Shown one piece after another: positions 1 through 7,737 of a stretch of 13,588 nt of DNA. The position numbers and the translations under genes are program-made. Each line of letters opens with the position of its first letter. Position 1 is the first letter of the stretch. A model generated the notes under the pieces. The model had not been told where the DNA came from, made no database searches, and saw nothing but the letters and a program-made list of their open reading frames with translations. The stretch comes from Thalassiosira profunda (Eukaryota > Bacillariophyta > Thalassiosirophyceae > Thalassiosirales > Thalassiosiraceae): contig JALLAP010000371.1 in NCBI GenBank assembly GCA_036939355.1, positions 1 through 13,588 of the forward strand. Direction: 5' to 3'.

Positions 1-229
1 CGGACATTCCCATCGCCTTGGCCATTTGCTCGATCTGGGCGCGCTGCTCGTCGTCCTCCTCTTCCACGACGTCGAGGGCGCCGCCGCTGAACATGTCGAG
101 CGAGGACGGGGATTGCAATTCGTGCCCTCGCGATATCGACACAGGTCTGGCCGGGGCGGTCGAGAAGGCGTCCGCGGCGGCGGCGAGGGCGGCGGCGCAG
201 GCCGCGACGGTGGAGGCGGACGTCTTCAT
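1..229 (-). CDS. Plastid-targeted protein of unknown function, 5' part only (runs off left edge)
   Basis: Reading leftwards from the ATG at 229 gives 76 open codons to the window edge, so the protein is incomplete. The N-terminus begins MKTSASTVAACAAALAAAAD, a short basic start followed by an Ala-rich hydrophobic stretch like a signal peptide. Then comes ADA-FSTAPARP, with Phe directly after the predicted cleavage site. This resembles the ASAFAP motif that diatoms and relatives use to send proteins through the ER into the complex plastid. The next part is an Arg/Ser-rich transit-like stretch, then an acidic run (VVEEEDDEQ) and a Met-rich helix-like segment. I do not recognise the mature domain. 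The gene is divergent from the mitochondrial carrier, with 345 bp between the two ATGs. Plastid targeting is inferred from the motif. It could instead be a secreted protein if the transit part does not function. Confidence 0.6.
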   Translation of the reverse strand, partial: MKTSASTVAACAAALAAAADAFSTAPARPVSISRGHELQSPSSLDMFSGGALDVVEEEDDEQRAQIEQMAKAMGMS

Positions 230-574
230 GGCGGCGGTGGTGTCAAGAGGGAAGTGTTGAGCGAGAGGAGCGAGTAGGTTGCTTTCGCTTCTTTTCGCTT
301 GCTTGCTTCAACGTGGAGGAGGGCGGAGGGGGACGGATGGAAGGAAATAGCTTTCCGCCATTTCACAAAGCCACAAAAATCCCGGCCAGGAAGGCAGGGA
401 AGTAGGAAAAGAGGAGAGCTTGCATCCGGCGGCTCTCCGTGCGTGCAACAACTCCCACGGCCGGCATAGGGGGGCGTTGGGATAGTCGGCAGGCAGTCTG
501 GAGAATGCGCGGGGCGTCGGAGCTCGGCTGTGTATCGGAACGCTGACCACACCTGGGGCAGAGGCAGAGCATCA
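230..574. promoter_or_regulatory. Divergent 5' region between the plastid-protein gene and the carrier gene
   Basis: These 345 bp separate two start codons pointing away from each other, so they should hold both 5' UTRs and both promoters. I see no clear TATA box. There is a pyrimidine/purine-skewed stretch around 290 to 420 and a C/G-rich stretch leading to the carrier ATG. Minus-strand frames that cross this region also cross the start of the carrier gene, and I treat them as chance frames. Confidence 0.4.
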
Positions 575-1984
575 ATGGCGACCTCCAGCGCCGCCGGGGA
601 TGGTGGCCCCGCCCTCGCGGCTGTCCGCTCCCTCCCAAAAGAACTCCGCAACCTCGTCGCCGGCGGCCTCGCGGGGATGCTCGCCAAATCGTTCGTCGCG
701 CCAATCGACCGTATCAAGATCCTGTATCAGGTGACCTCGGCCCGCTTCCGCCTGAGAGACGTGCCCCGCGTCGCCTACTCCATCGTCGAGAAGGAGGGAT
801 GGGCGGCGCTGTGGAAGGGCAACACGGCCACGATGATACGGGTCTTTCCTTATAGTGGCATACAGTTCATGGTCTTCGATTATTGCAAGGTGCACTTTTT
901 GGGGGAGCGGAAGCGAAAAACGTACGCGGACGTGGCGGGCGGACCGACGGCGGCCACGACGCTGAGCCACAGGGGCACGATTGCAAAGAGAGCGACAATT
1001 TCTGCCGATGGGGGCAAGAAGGGAGGGCTCACACCGATAGAGAGCTTGGTCTCGGGAATGATGGCCGGGACGGTGTCGGTACTATTTACATATCCCCTGG
1101 ATTTGGCCAGGGCGCAGCTGGCGGTCCTCCGAAAGCAAAAGAAGCCCCCAAAGATAATAGAGGGGTGCGAGGCGTCGAAATTGGACGCCAAATTGGGCAT
1201 CGGGCATACGAAAAAGTCGTCATCCTCCAAGGGGATCGGGTACGTTCTAAAACACAGCTTCGAGACGGGCGGCGCCCGGGGATTGTACCGGGGAATCACG
1301 CCCACGATGCTGGGCATCCTGCCCTACAGTGGCATGGCATTCACGATAAACGAGCAGGCGAAGCGGCAGGTGGCGCACGTGATGCAGCGGGAGCCCACCA
1401 CGGTGGAGAAGCTGCAGTGCGGGGCCCTGTCGGGGCTGTTCGCGCAAACGCTGGCGTATCCCCTGGAGGTGACGCGGAGACGGATGCAAACGATTGGCAT
1501 CGTGCCCACGAGCGGGACGGAGTCGGCGGCAGTCAACTTTAGCGGCGTCTCGGACGTGAAGCCGTGCGTGGACGAAATGCCGCCCGAGGAGATACAGCGG
1601 GAGTTCGGCGGGCGAAGATTAAACGCGGCCGGGAATTCGTCGGGGGTCGCCGTCGAGGCTGCGGGCGGCACTGTCGAGGGCGCTGCTCAAAGCATGGCCA
1701 GTGGCACTGCAACGGCAACTCCGCAACAACATCACCCTCATCACCACAAACCGCCGTCGATGGTCACGACAATGCGACACTTGTTCGAGGAGCAGGGAGT
1801 GCGAGGCTTCTACAAAGGGGTTTCGATGAACTGGGTGAAGGGCCCAATTGCGTTCTCAATCAGCTTCACGGCCTTCGACACGATACAGGGGTGGATCGAG
1901 ACGGAGGCCGAGCGGGAGAAGCGGAGCCAATTGGCGAAGATCAGCATCCAGCGGAGGTTGACGAACAACGAGAGCAACGAATAG
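575..1984 (+). CDS. Mitochondrial carrier family protein, coenzyme A carrier-like (SLC25A42 type)
   Basis: This 469-residue, apparently intronless protein has the three tandem carrier repeats. Signature motifs are PIDRIK (43-48), PLDLAR (174-179) and PLEVTR (296-301), each at the end of an odd-numbered membrane helix. The third repeat continues RRRMQ (301-305) and ends with GVSMNWVKGPIAFSISFTAF (from 415). That region resembles the SLC25A42/Leu5p group, which exchanges CoA, dephospho-CoA or adenine nucleotides across the inner mitochondrial membrane. The second repeat has ILPYSGM (248-254), fitting the G-[IVLM] substrate contact of nucleotide-type carriers. The protein is longer than the usual 300 to 350 residues because of inserts at about 110-152, 186-220 and 308-397. 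The last is rich in Gly/Ala/Ser and contains a His cluster (QQHHPHHHK). ATG 575 was chosen because it is the first in-frame ATG and lies in AATGGCG context. The exact substrate is inferred. Another adenine-nucleotide-type carrier is the main alternative. Confidence 0.85.
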   Translation: MATSSAAGDGGPALAAVRSLPKELRNLVAGGLAGMLAKSFVAPIDRIKILYQVTSARFRLRDVPRVAYSIVEKEGWAALWKGNTATMIRVFPYSGIQFMVFDYCKVHFLGERKRKTYADVAGGPTAATTLSHRGTIAKRATISADGGKKGGLTPIESLVSGMMAGTVSVLFTYPLDLARAQLAVLRKQKKPPKIIEGCEASKLDAKLGIGHTKKSSSSKGIGYVLKHSFETGGARGLYRGITPTMLGILPYSGMAFTINEQAKRQVAHVMQREPTTVEKLQCGALSGLFAQTLAYPLEVTRRRMQTIGIVPTSGTESAAVNFSGVSDVKPCVDEMPPEEIQREFGGRRLNAAGNSSGVAVEAAGGTVEGAAQSMASGTATATPQQHHPHHHKPPSMVTTMRHLFEEQGVRGFYKGVSMNWVKGPIAFSISFTAFDTIQGWIETEAEREKRSQLAKISIQRRLTNNESNE

Positions 1985-2015
1985 AATGGTGTTATACTCC
2001 CTAATAATTGTGGCC

Positions 2016-5000
2016 CTATTCCAAGGGCGACGCGGTCAAGTCAGCAGTATCGGGCGTAGCATTGGCCTCCCGCTCCGCCTCAATTTCGCGTTGTCTTGTC
2101 CGACGGCCGGCAGACAACCTCAAGACTTCGGCTTTCTTCTCCTCCAGCTGCAGCTTCAGTTGCGACAACTGGGCCTCAAAGTCACCACTGACGCTGGTGC
2201 TCAACCTCCTCACCTCCGAATCTTTCTCCTCGAGCTGTATCTTGAGCTTCGACAGCTGAGACTCCAACTCTACCACCCGTCCGGCTTCAGGACTAAGACT
2301 TAGCCCAGACACCCGGGTGCTTGTGTGAATCCCTAAGGACGATACAGCATTCGATCTTCCTGGGCCACCAAAGTAAGCGTCTCGAAAGAAGAAGTAAATC
2401 TTAGGCCAAATGACACATGCCACCAAGGAAATTGAGAAGATAAAGGCTAGCGCAGCAACACAGAAGTAAAACGCATCTTTGGACACGGAATTGGTGATGA
2501 TCAGGATGGGCACTGCGTCGGAGGCAATCATAAGTTGAGACGGAACAAGCAAAATCATTGCACACAACATAATGCCCAGCAGCTTACCACCCAGCATCCA
2601 CGTCTCGATGTGCGTGAAGATCCCAAAGAAGATTAGTTTGCTGTCGGCGAAATCGTCCGATACGCCTTTGAGCTTCCAGCTAAACGAAGCCGTGAGCCCA
2701 ATAACGAGAGCGAAGAGCAAGCCAAGCGGAACAAGAAACGGGGCTATTCCGTAGTTGACGCTCGCACAACTACCATACGTCTCCAGTTGCTCGTCCGTGT
2801 TCTTCTTCGCTTCTCCATCTTCCATCTCAATGCCTTCGAGAAGGACAGGCTCGCAGTGTGAGAGGTAACGACACCAACTGAGACCAGCGCAAAGAGATAC
2901 CTACTCACCAGATATTGTGTTGCGAGTCCAGATGAACGGATCGATGATTGTCCAGACAGTGAGAACGACGAGACTGCAAAGAATGATAGCGGCAAATGGC
3001 CCGAGGACATTCTTGATCTGCACCTGCTGCCTTCGGATTGAGAGGACCTTGCTGAGCCTCCACTGCGATAAGAGCAAATTGGCCAAAGGTTTAGGAATGC
3101 CAAGTGAACACGCTGTTCTGGAGCCACGATGCACTCACAAGCTGGGAGAAGAGGGCGCAGAACATCGTCAAGTAGCCCACAACGAAGAACCATGGAGCAG
3201 TTGTGCACATCGCGCTAAGACGTTCCTCCGAAAAGCCATCGGACTCGTCGAACTGTAATGAATACAAATGTGAGGGCACGCTCGTTTGCAGCAGCTTATC
3301 ACAGCGAAAACGTACCGAGACGAAGATGAGGGACGCCGCCACGAACGTGGCTCCAGCGCACAGCATCAAGCAAAACTCGGGCTGCGAGGCTTTGATATGC
3401 TTGTGTTTCCGTTTCGCAAACACGAAGGCTCCCGTTGCCACGCACAGGAACATGGCCAAGGACGATAGAAAGAGGCCGGTAATCTGGATGCTGTCTGAGA
3501 GGGTATGGTCGTTCGCCACCGTGCGTAGAGGCGTTGGCTGCTCGGTAGACCCGTCGTAGAAGATGAACTCAGCATCGTCCACGTTTCTCCAGGCACCTCC
3601 ATCCACCTCCTCACCGTACGCGTTCGTCGTGTAGGACGAGGCCCAGATTGAGGTCAGCACGGTTTCATACGACCTTGCAGTTCCTTGGATGGGGCCCGGG
3701 CGAACGTTGTACACCCCAAAGCGGGTGCCGATTGGGTCCCGGGTGTTGCCCATCATAGAAAACATCCCGCTAGCTCCACTGAACTTGCTAGCTTGGATGC
3801 CACGGTAGTGAGCGTTGTCTTCTTCCGAGACTGGAAGCGCGACAGCCCGGCAGGCTCCCATTCCGGCTGCGATGACAGAGTCGTAAATGAACGATGCGTA
3901 TTCGGTCGGCGTCTCCGTCTGAAAGTACGTTGCAGCTTCTGGCGTGTAATACTGTTTGCCGTCGCTGTCCAGCGGCTGCAGCTCATTAGCAACATACGTA
4001 GCCAGAGATTCGTCCTGCTGCCTCCATGCTCTGAGGAATGCATCTTCTCCCGGATCGTAGACGAACGGGTCGTAGTTAGTGAAAAGCGCAGCTCCACGAA
4101 GCATCTTGTCAATCGGAGAATCGACCTCATAAGTCATCACATCCCGCATGGCCGGAGGAAACGCCGCCCCGGAAATCAGCCAAAAGTAATCGCTATCGCC
4201 CAACATCTCCAGCTCCTCGGCAATGCGCGCAATGTCGTTCAAGAAGGCAGGACGGTCCGTCACGAGGAGAATCGTCCGGAAGCCCTTGTCCTTCGCCTCG
4301 CCCAACGAGCCGTAAATGCTCTCGTCGTCGCCCTCCACGATGTGCTCCGTCACGGTCGCGTAGCCCAGGAGGTCCTCCGCGTCCTCGAGCGCGTCCTCGA
4401 ACTGCTCTCCGTAATCGGATTGATCGTACACGATCGCCACATATTCTCGCTTCCAAATGTCCCTCCCGACTAGGTTGGCAACCTTGGCGCTGAAGTCCGT
4501 CGCCGCCGGGATCGTCCGCAGGAACGTCGGAAACGCGTCCACTCGCTCGAGCCGCCGGTCGATCGTGGCGAATCCCAACTCGGGCACCCGAAGGCTCTCC
4601 GTGAGGACGGACGCGCCCCCGTGCGCCTTCGGGTCTATCGGTCCAATCACCGCGCAGACCTTCTCCGCCGACGAGGGGTCCGAGACGAGAGGCAGGAGCT
4701 GGTCGACGGTGCGGCTGCGGGAGTAGCCGGAATCGAAGACCCAAGACGAGTTGGCGCCGTCGCCCGCGACCAATTGGACGTCGCAGCCCTCCAGTTCCGT
4801 CGCCAGCTCGGGCACCACCGCTCCGTCGCGATCGTTGAAATGTCTCCTGGCAATCTCCGCCGCTGCCAGCAAAGAAAAGGAGGCCTTGCCCAACGTCGCT
4901 TCATCGGGCCACTTGCCGTACCCGTACGAGATGGCGGGGTCGCCGTGCGGCGCGACGATGGAGGGACGTTCGTCGGTGAAGGGGAGCAACGTCGCGAGGC

Positions 5001-5142
5001 GGCAGGCGGTCCCGTCGAGGTGCTGGGCGCGCGCCGACGGCAGGAAGGAGGAGGCGGAGAAGAGGAGGACGGTGCATGCCGAGGCGGCGAGGGCGCCGAC
5101 CGAGAGAGGAGTGCCGGCGCCGGCTGAAGCAGAGGATGGCAT
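2016..5142 (-). CDS. GABA-B receptor-like class C G-protein-coupled receptor (four exons)
   Basis: Exons are 5142-3316, 3252-3139, 3062-2909 and 2833-2016. Introns are 3315-3253 (63 nt, phase 0), 3138-3063 (76 nt, phase 0) and 2908-2834 (75 nt, phase 1), all GT-AG. The joined product is 970 residues. Residues 1-39 are a signal peptide ending SARA. Residues ~40-550 form a bilobed periplasmic-binding-like ligand domain (ANF_receptor type; for example VCAVIGPIDPKAHGGASVLT) with one NSS glycosylation sequon. There is no Cys-rich domain, as in GABA-B receptors. Helices follow at 554-576 (TM1), 590-609 (TM2), 628-647 (TM3), 666-688 (TM4), 728-749 (TM5), about 764-811 (TM6 region, long) and 819-843 (TM7). 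C625 before TM3 and C721 before TM5 match the conserved disulfide. The tail carries a coiled coil (about 887-945) that may mediate dimerisation. A plasma-membrane G-protein receptor is expected, with ligand unknown. The third acceptor (CGAAG/GC) was chosen because it is the plausible site that keeps TM5 to TM7 in frame. ATG 5142 starts the signal peptide. Confidence 0.85.
2112..2273 (-). repeat. Two-copy coiled-coil repeat in the receptor C-terminal tail
   Basis: Receptor residues about 886-910 and 915-939 are related copies offset by 29 residues: QLSKLKIQLEEKDSEV and QLSQLKLQLEEKKAEV. Leu/Val residues sit at 3-4 spacing within each copy. The period of 29 rather than 28 leaves one extra residue between copies, which would act as a skip in the heptad pattern. 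At DNA level the copies have diverged, so this is an old internal duplication. Confidence 0.7.
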
Positions 5143-5337
5143 CGTGGTGGCAATATGATATGAGTTGGCCGTGCTGTTTGCTAGGTAGAGTTGAGATGCA
5201 GACGACAAGGTGCATGTGATATGAATGAGGGCGCTGCGCTCGCCCGCATTTGTGCAATCATTGAGACAAAATTTGGGGCTGGTTGGCGTTGAGAGAGATC
5301 GGCCCCTCGACTCCAGCAAGCCTGGGCCGCTTCATTC

Positions 5338-5367
5338 GCCCGTCGGCGTCACCTCGCACCGACGGGC
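5338..5367. repeat. Perfect 9-bp inverted repeat (GCCCGTCGG / CCGACGGGC)
   Basis: The arms are 5338-5346 and 5359-5367, separated by 12 bp. It could form a short hairpin or be a dyad binding site in the shared upstream region. No T-run follows, and it does not look like a bacterial terminator. Confidence 0.6.
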
Positions 5368-5382
5368 CTGTTGTCTCAAGAT

Positions 5383-5389
5383 TGACGTC
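5383..5389 (+). promoter_or_regulatory. CRE-like TGACGTC element
   Basis: The TGACGT core lies 241 bp upstream of the receptor ATG and 296 bp upstream of the basic-protein ATG. bZIP factors bind this core, and diatom CO2/cAMP-responsive promoters use it. A second core, TGACGC on the minus strand, lies at 5346-5351. Function is inferred only. Confidence 0.3.
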
Positions 5390-5678
5390 CGAGAGGGAAA
5401 ATTTCACAGGCCTGCCCGGGGGGGGACGAACACATCAGCCTCTTTGTTGCAAAAAATGCATGCAGCGTTTGTCTGGCTAAATTAGACGGTAAACGTCTTA
5501 GTAGGGTCGCAGCAGAATCGCTGTGCAGTTTCTGAGTTTGTGGTTTGCTCTTCATCACGATCACCCTCTCATCGTGCGGTCGCTCATCAAGACAGCGCGG
5601 ATGATCCGACCTCTTGTCCGCCAAAGCTCATAAATCCAGAATACATTCAATCCACGAGACGGGTTGCCTGCAACCGCC

Positions 5679-6692
5679 ATGAGGTAAGCCGAGGATGTGC
5701 ATCCATGCTGCTCGAACGGAGCGGTCGAGACTGACGACAGCTAATCTTGCAGCCCTCCCAGAACGACCCGCTCCGACGCCCGCGGCGCGCGCAGCTCCGC
5801 CGCCGGCCGCCGTCCCACGCCCATACTGAGAATGGCACCATCGCCGCGCGCGTTCAAAGGATACCGTCCCACATCCGGCGGCTGCCGGGGCGTCTCCTTC
5901 GCCGCCGGAGCCGACGGCGACCGCCCGCTCGACGATTCGGGGCGGCAAGAGCGCTTCGACGAGAGCACCGCGGCCGACGCAGATCCCGCGGCGAACGAAG
6001 CAAGCTCCCTCAGCCGCACCCGCGAAGTGTTCGACAGCTTCGGCGCCGACGCGGACGTCGATCGCCCCCGCCACGCAAGGAAGCGGCGCTCCCTCCTCGA
6101 CCGGGCCATCGCCGCCGCCGCGTCCAAGTCCAAGGCGAGGAAGGAGCCCGGCGATGGTCGCCGCAGAGGAGGCCGCGAGGACATTGCCGCCTTCGATCGG
6201 CGCAAAGGCGCCAAGCGGGCGGAACGCGCCCCAAAGCGAGAATCGTTCGTGGGCCGCGTCCTCTCCCATAATACCAAGTCCAGACACGAAGCGCCGAAGC
6301 GTGAGGGCTCGGATTGCAAGTCTTCCCCCAAACAGCGGAGGGGATCGCTGCGCTTCGTCGCCACCTCTCTCAAGTACGTAGGACGCACAGCGCCCGTGGC
6401 CATTGCCGACAACGAGGCGACCGATCGTCGAAAGCCCAACCGGAGTCGTCAATCGAAGGAAAACGATCTAAGTAGCAGCCTCGTCGTCTTCGACAGGGTG
6501 GCCTCCGAGAAGTACAGCAAGCGCGGGAGCTTGCTTGCCGCGAAGGCGGACCGTCGCCACCGCAACGATCCGTCGATGATGCATTCCAGAGGCGGCAGTA
6601 GCGGAAGCGGACGCCACGAAGTGCGCATCAAGATGGGCGGCGAGGAGGGGTACGATGCGAAGATCGCTTCAATTCTGTACTCGGGGCAGTAG
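5679..6692 (+). CDS. Basic low-complexity protein of unknown function (two exons, microexon start)
   Basis: Exon 1 contributes only ATG AG (5679-5683). The intron is 5684-5752 (69 nt, donor GTAAGC, acceptor CTTGCAG, branch-like CTGAC and CTAAT). Exon 2 is 5753-6692. Joining gives a continuous 314-residue frame beginning MSPPRTTRSD that flows into the long frame without a stop. The first ATG is in strong CCGCCATGAG context. The ATG at 5832 would give a 286-residue version without splicing. The protein is rich in Arg, Lys and Ser, has no signal peptide or membrane segment, and has several basic clusters that could act as nuclear localisation signals. Four [KR]-R-x-S-[LF] sequences (Ser 115, 166, 200 and 261) look like basophilic kinase sites. 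No known domain was recognised. A nuclear or cytoskeletal scaffold role is possible but only a guess. Confidence 0.7.
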
Positions 6693-6834
6693 CGATGCAT
6701 ATTATTACATAAGACTGTGTGCAAATTGATACCACAACACTCAGCATACATCAGCCATTATACGGTAGTCCTTGGTACGCTAGCAGAGCATTCCCTGCCC
6801 GCAAACTGCACATCAATTCCCTTGCACTCTGCGG
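6693..6834. other. Short convergent 3' intergenic region
   Basis: There are 142 bp between the stop codons of the basic-protein gene and the KEEL-protein gene. It must contain both 3' UTR ends. The left half is AT-rich (around 6696-6770). No canonical AATAAA was seen. Confidence 0.5.
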
Positions 6835-7455
6835 TCATAGCTCTTCTTTCAACTTGCCGAACCTCTCGTCGTGCCGCTTCTGTTTCCTCGCAAACTTCTC
6901 GCGCAGCTTCTCCTCGTGCCGCTCCATCCTCTCCAAGTACCTTTCCGGCGTCTCCTCCTCCAACGACCGCCGCTTCCGCTCCAGCGCGCCCTTCCTCTTC
7001 TCGTGCAGCTCCAGCTCCTCGTCGCTCAGCAACTTTCTCCCCTCTTGATGATCCTGCAATATTTCTGACACCTCCCGGTGCTTCTGGTCCAAATGGATCT
7101 TCTTGTCCTTCTGCCGCTGGTGGAAGTGCAACCGCAAATCGTCGTGGGATACTTTCCCCTCGAAATTGCGAAGCCGCTCGTCCAATTGGGCAATGTCGTC
7201 GAGGGCCTTTCGCTCCCGCCGCGGTCCGGAGCCCCGTTTCTTTTGCAACAGTTCGTCGTGGTGGTGTGGCTGGTGGTGTTCGTGGTCGGTGGCGGGGCCG
7301 CTTCCTATCTCCCGCTCGAGATCGTTCAGCGCCTCGGCGTAGTCGATGTCCACAAGATGTGTCTCTTGAAGAGTGGCCGCTGTCGCAGCGGCGTCGGCGC
7401 CGACGGCAAGCTGGCACGCGCACGCCGCGGCGGCGATGATCGCGGTCCTCCTCAT
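6835..7455 (-). CDS. Secretory coiled-coil protein with C-terminal KEEL, probably ER-lumenal; function unknown
   Basis: Single exon, 206 residues, ATG at 7455 (also the start of a good signal peptide). Residues 1-22 (MRRTAIIAAAACACQLAVGA) form a basic then Ala-rich hydrophobic signal peptide with likely cleavage after ADA. No later membrane helix is seen. Residues about 58-66 are a His cluster (EHHQPHHHD). Residues about 75-206 are almost all Glu, Lys, Arg, Asp, Gln and Leu, predicted to form a long charged helix or coiled coil (for example EKLREKFARKQKRHDERFGK). The last four residues are KEEL, directly before TGA. KEEL is a recognised variant of the KDEL/HDEL retrieval signal, so ER residence is inferred. 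No enzyme domain was recognised. It may bind metal through the His cluster or act as an ER structural or chaperone-associated protein. It is divergent from the HA-repeat gene (282 bp between ATGs), and that gap contains an inverted CCAAT box (ATTGG, 7559-7563). Confidence 0.7.
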   Translation of the reverse strand: MRRTAIIAAAACACQLAVGADAAATAATLQETHLVDIDYAEALNDLEREIGSGPATDHEHHQPHHHDELLQKKRGSGPRRERKALDDIAQLDERLRNFEGKVSHDDLRLHFHQRQKDKKIHLDQKHREVSEILQDHQEGRKLLSDEELELHEKRKGALERKRRSLEEETPERYLERMERHEEKLREKFARKQKRHDERFGKLKEEL

Positions 7456-7737
7456 GCTGCTGTTTGCCTTTGCTCTTTGCCAAGGGAGGTTGGGCTGGCG
7501 ACGCCCCGCGCCCGCCCGCCTCTGATTTGCCGGCGGGGTGTATCAATGGGGCAAAATAATTGGTAACTTCTCCGCACATGTGTATACGTATTTAACACAA
7601 AAATGAGGCCAATTTTATTACCCCAAAGACAAATTCCCGTGTCAGATCTCCCGCCCGAGTTGCAAAAGTTCGACAGCAGAGCAACCCCTCCCTCCCGGGC
7701 GGGAAGGGATCCGGTTTGACTCTGATAGAGATCAACC

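Larger units (their letters stand above)
5143..5678. promoter_or_regulatory. Divergent 5' region between the GPCR gene and the basic-protein gene
   Basis: These 536 bp hold the 5' regions of two genes transcribed away from each other. Seen in the sequence: a perfect 9-bp inverted repeat with a 12-bp spacer (5338-5367), a TGACGTC element (5383-5389), a GCGTCA element (5346-5351, which is TGACGC on the other strand), a run of eight G (5418-5425) and an AT-richer stretch from about 5440 to 5650. TGACGT and TGACGC match the six-base cores of the CO2/cAMP-responsive elements described in diatom carbonic-anhydrase promoters. Their presence here may be chance. Confidence 0.45.

Noticed and set aside
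226..717. Minus-strand open frame of 163 codons across the divergent promoter
   Set aside because: It overlaps the carrier start and shows no recognisable domain. The carrier frame is clearly real, and GC-rich DNA gives long chance frames.
2744..2908. Alternative acceptor CTCAG in GPCR intron 3
   Set aside because: It leads to a different frame that stops at 2744 and loses TM5 to TM7. The CGAAG acceptor restores the receptor.
5628..6452. Minus-strand open frame of 274 codons opposite the basic-protein gene
   Set aside because: Gly/Ala/Arg-rich with no known motif. The plus strand has a good start, a proper intron and a continuous frame. The plus gene itself is also of unknown family, so this rejection is less certain than the others.
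6758..7579. Minus-strand frame of 273 codons over the KEEL-protein gene
   Set aside because: It is on the same strand in another frame. The 206-codon frame has a signal peptide, heptad-like helix and ER-type C-terminus, while the longer frame is featureless.
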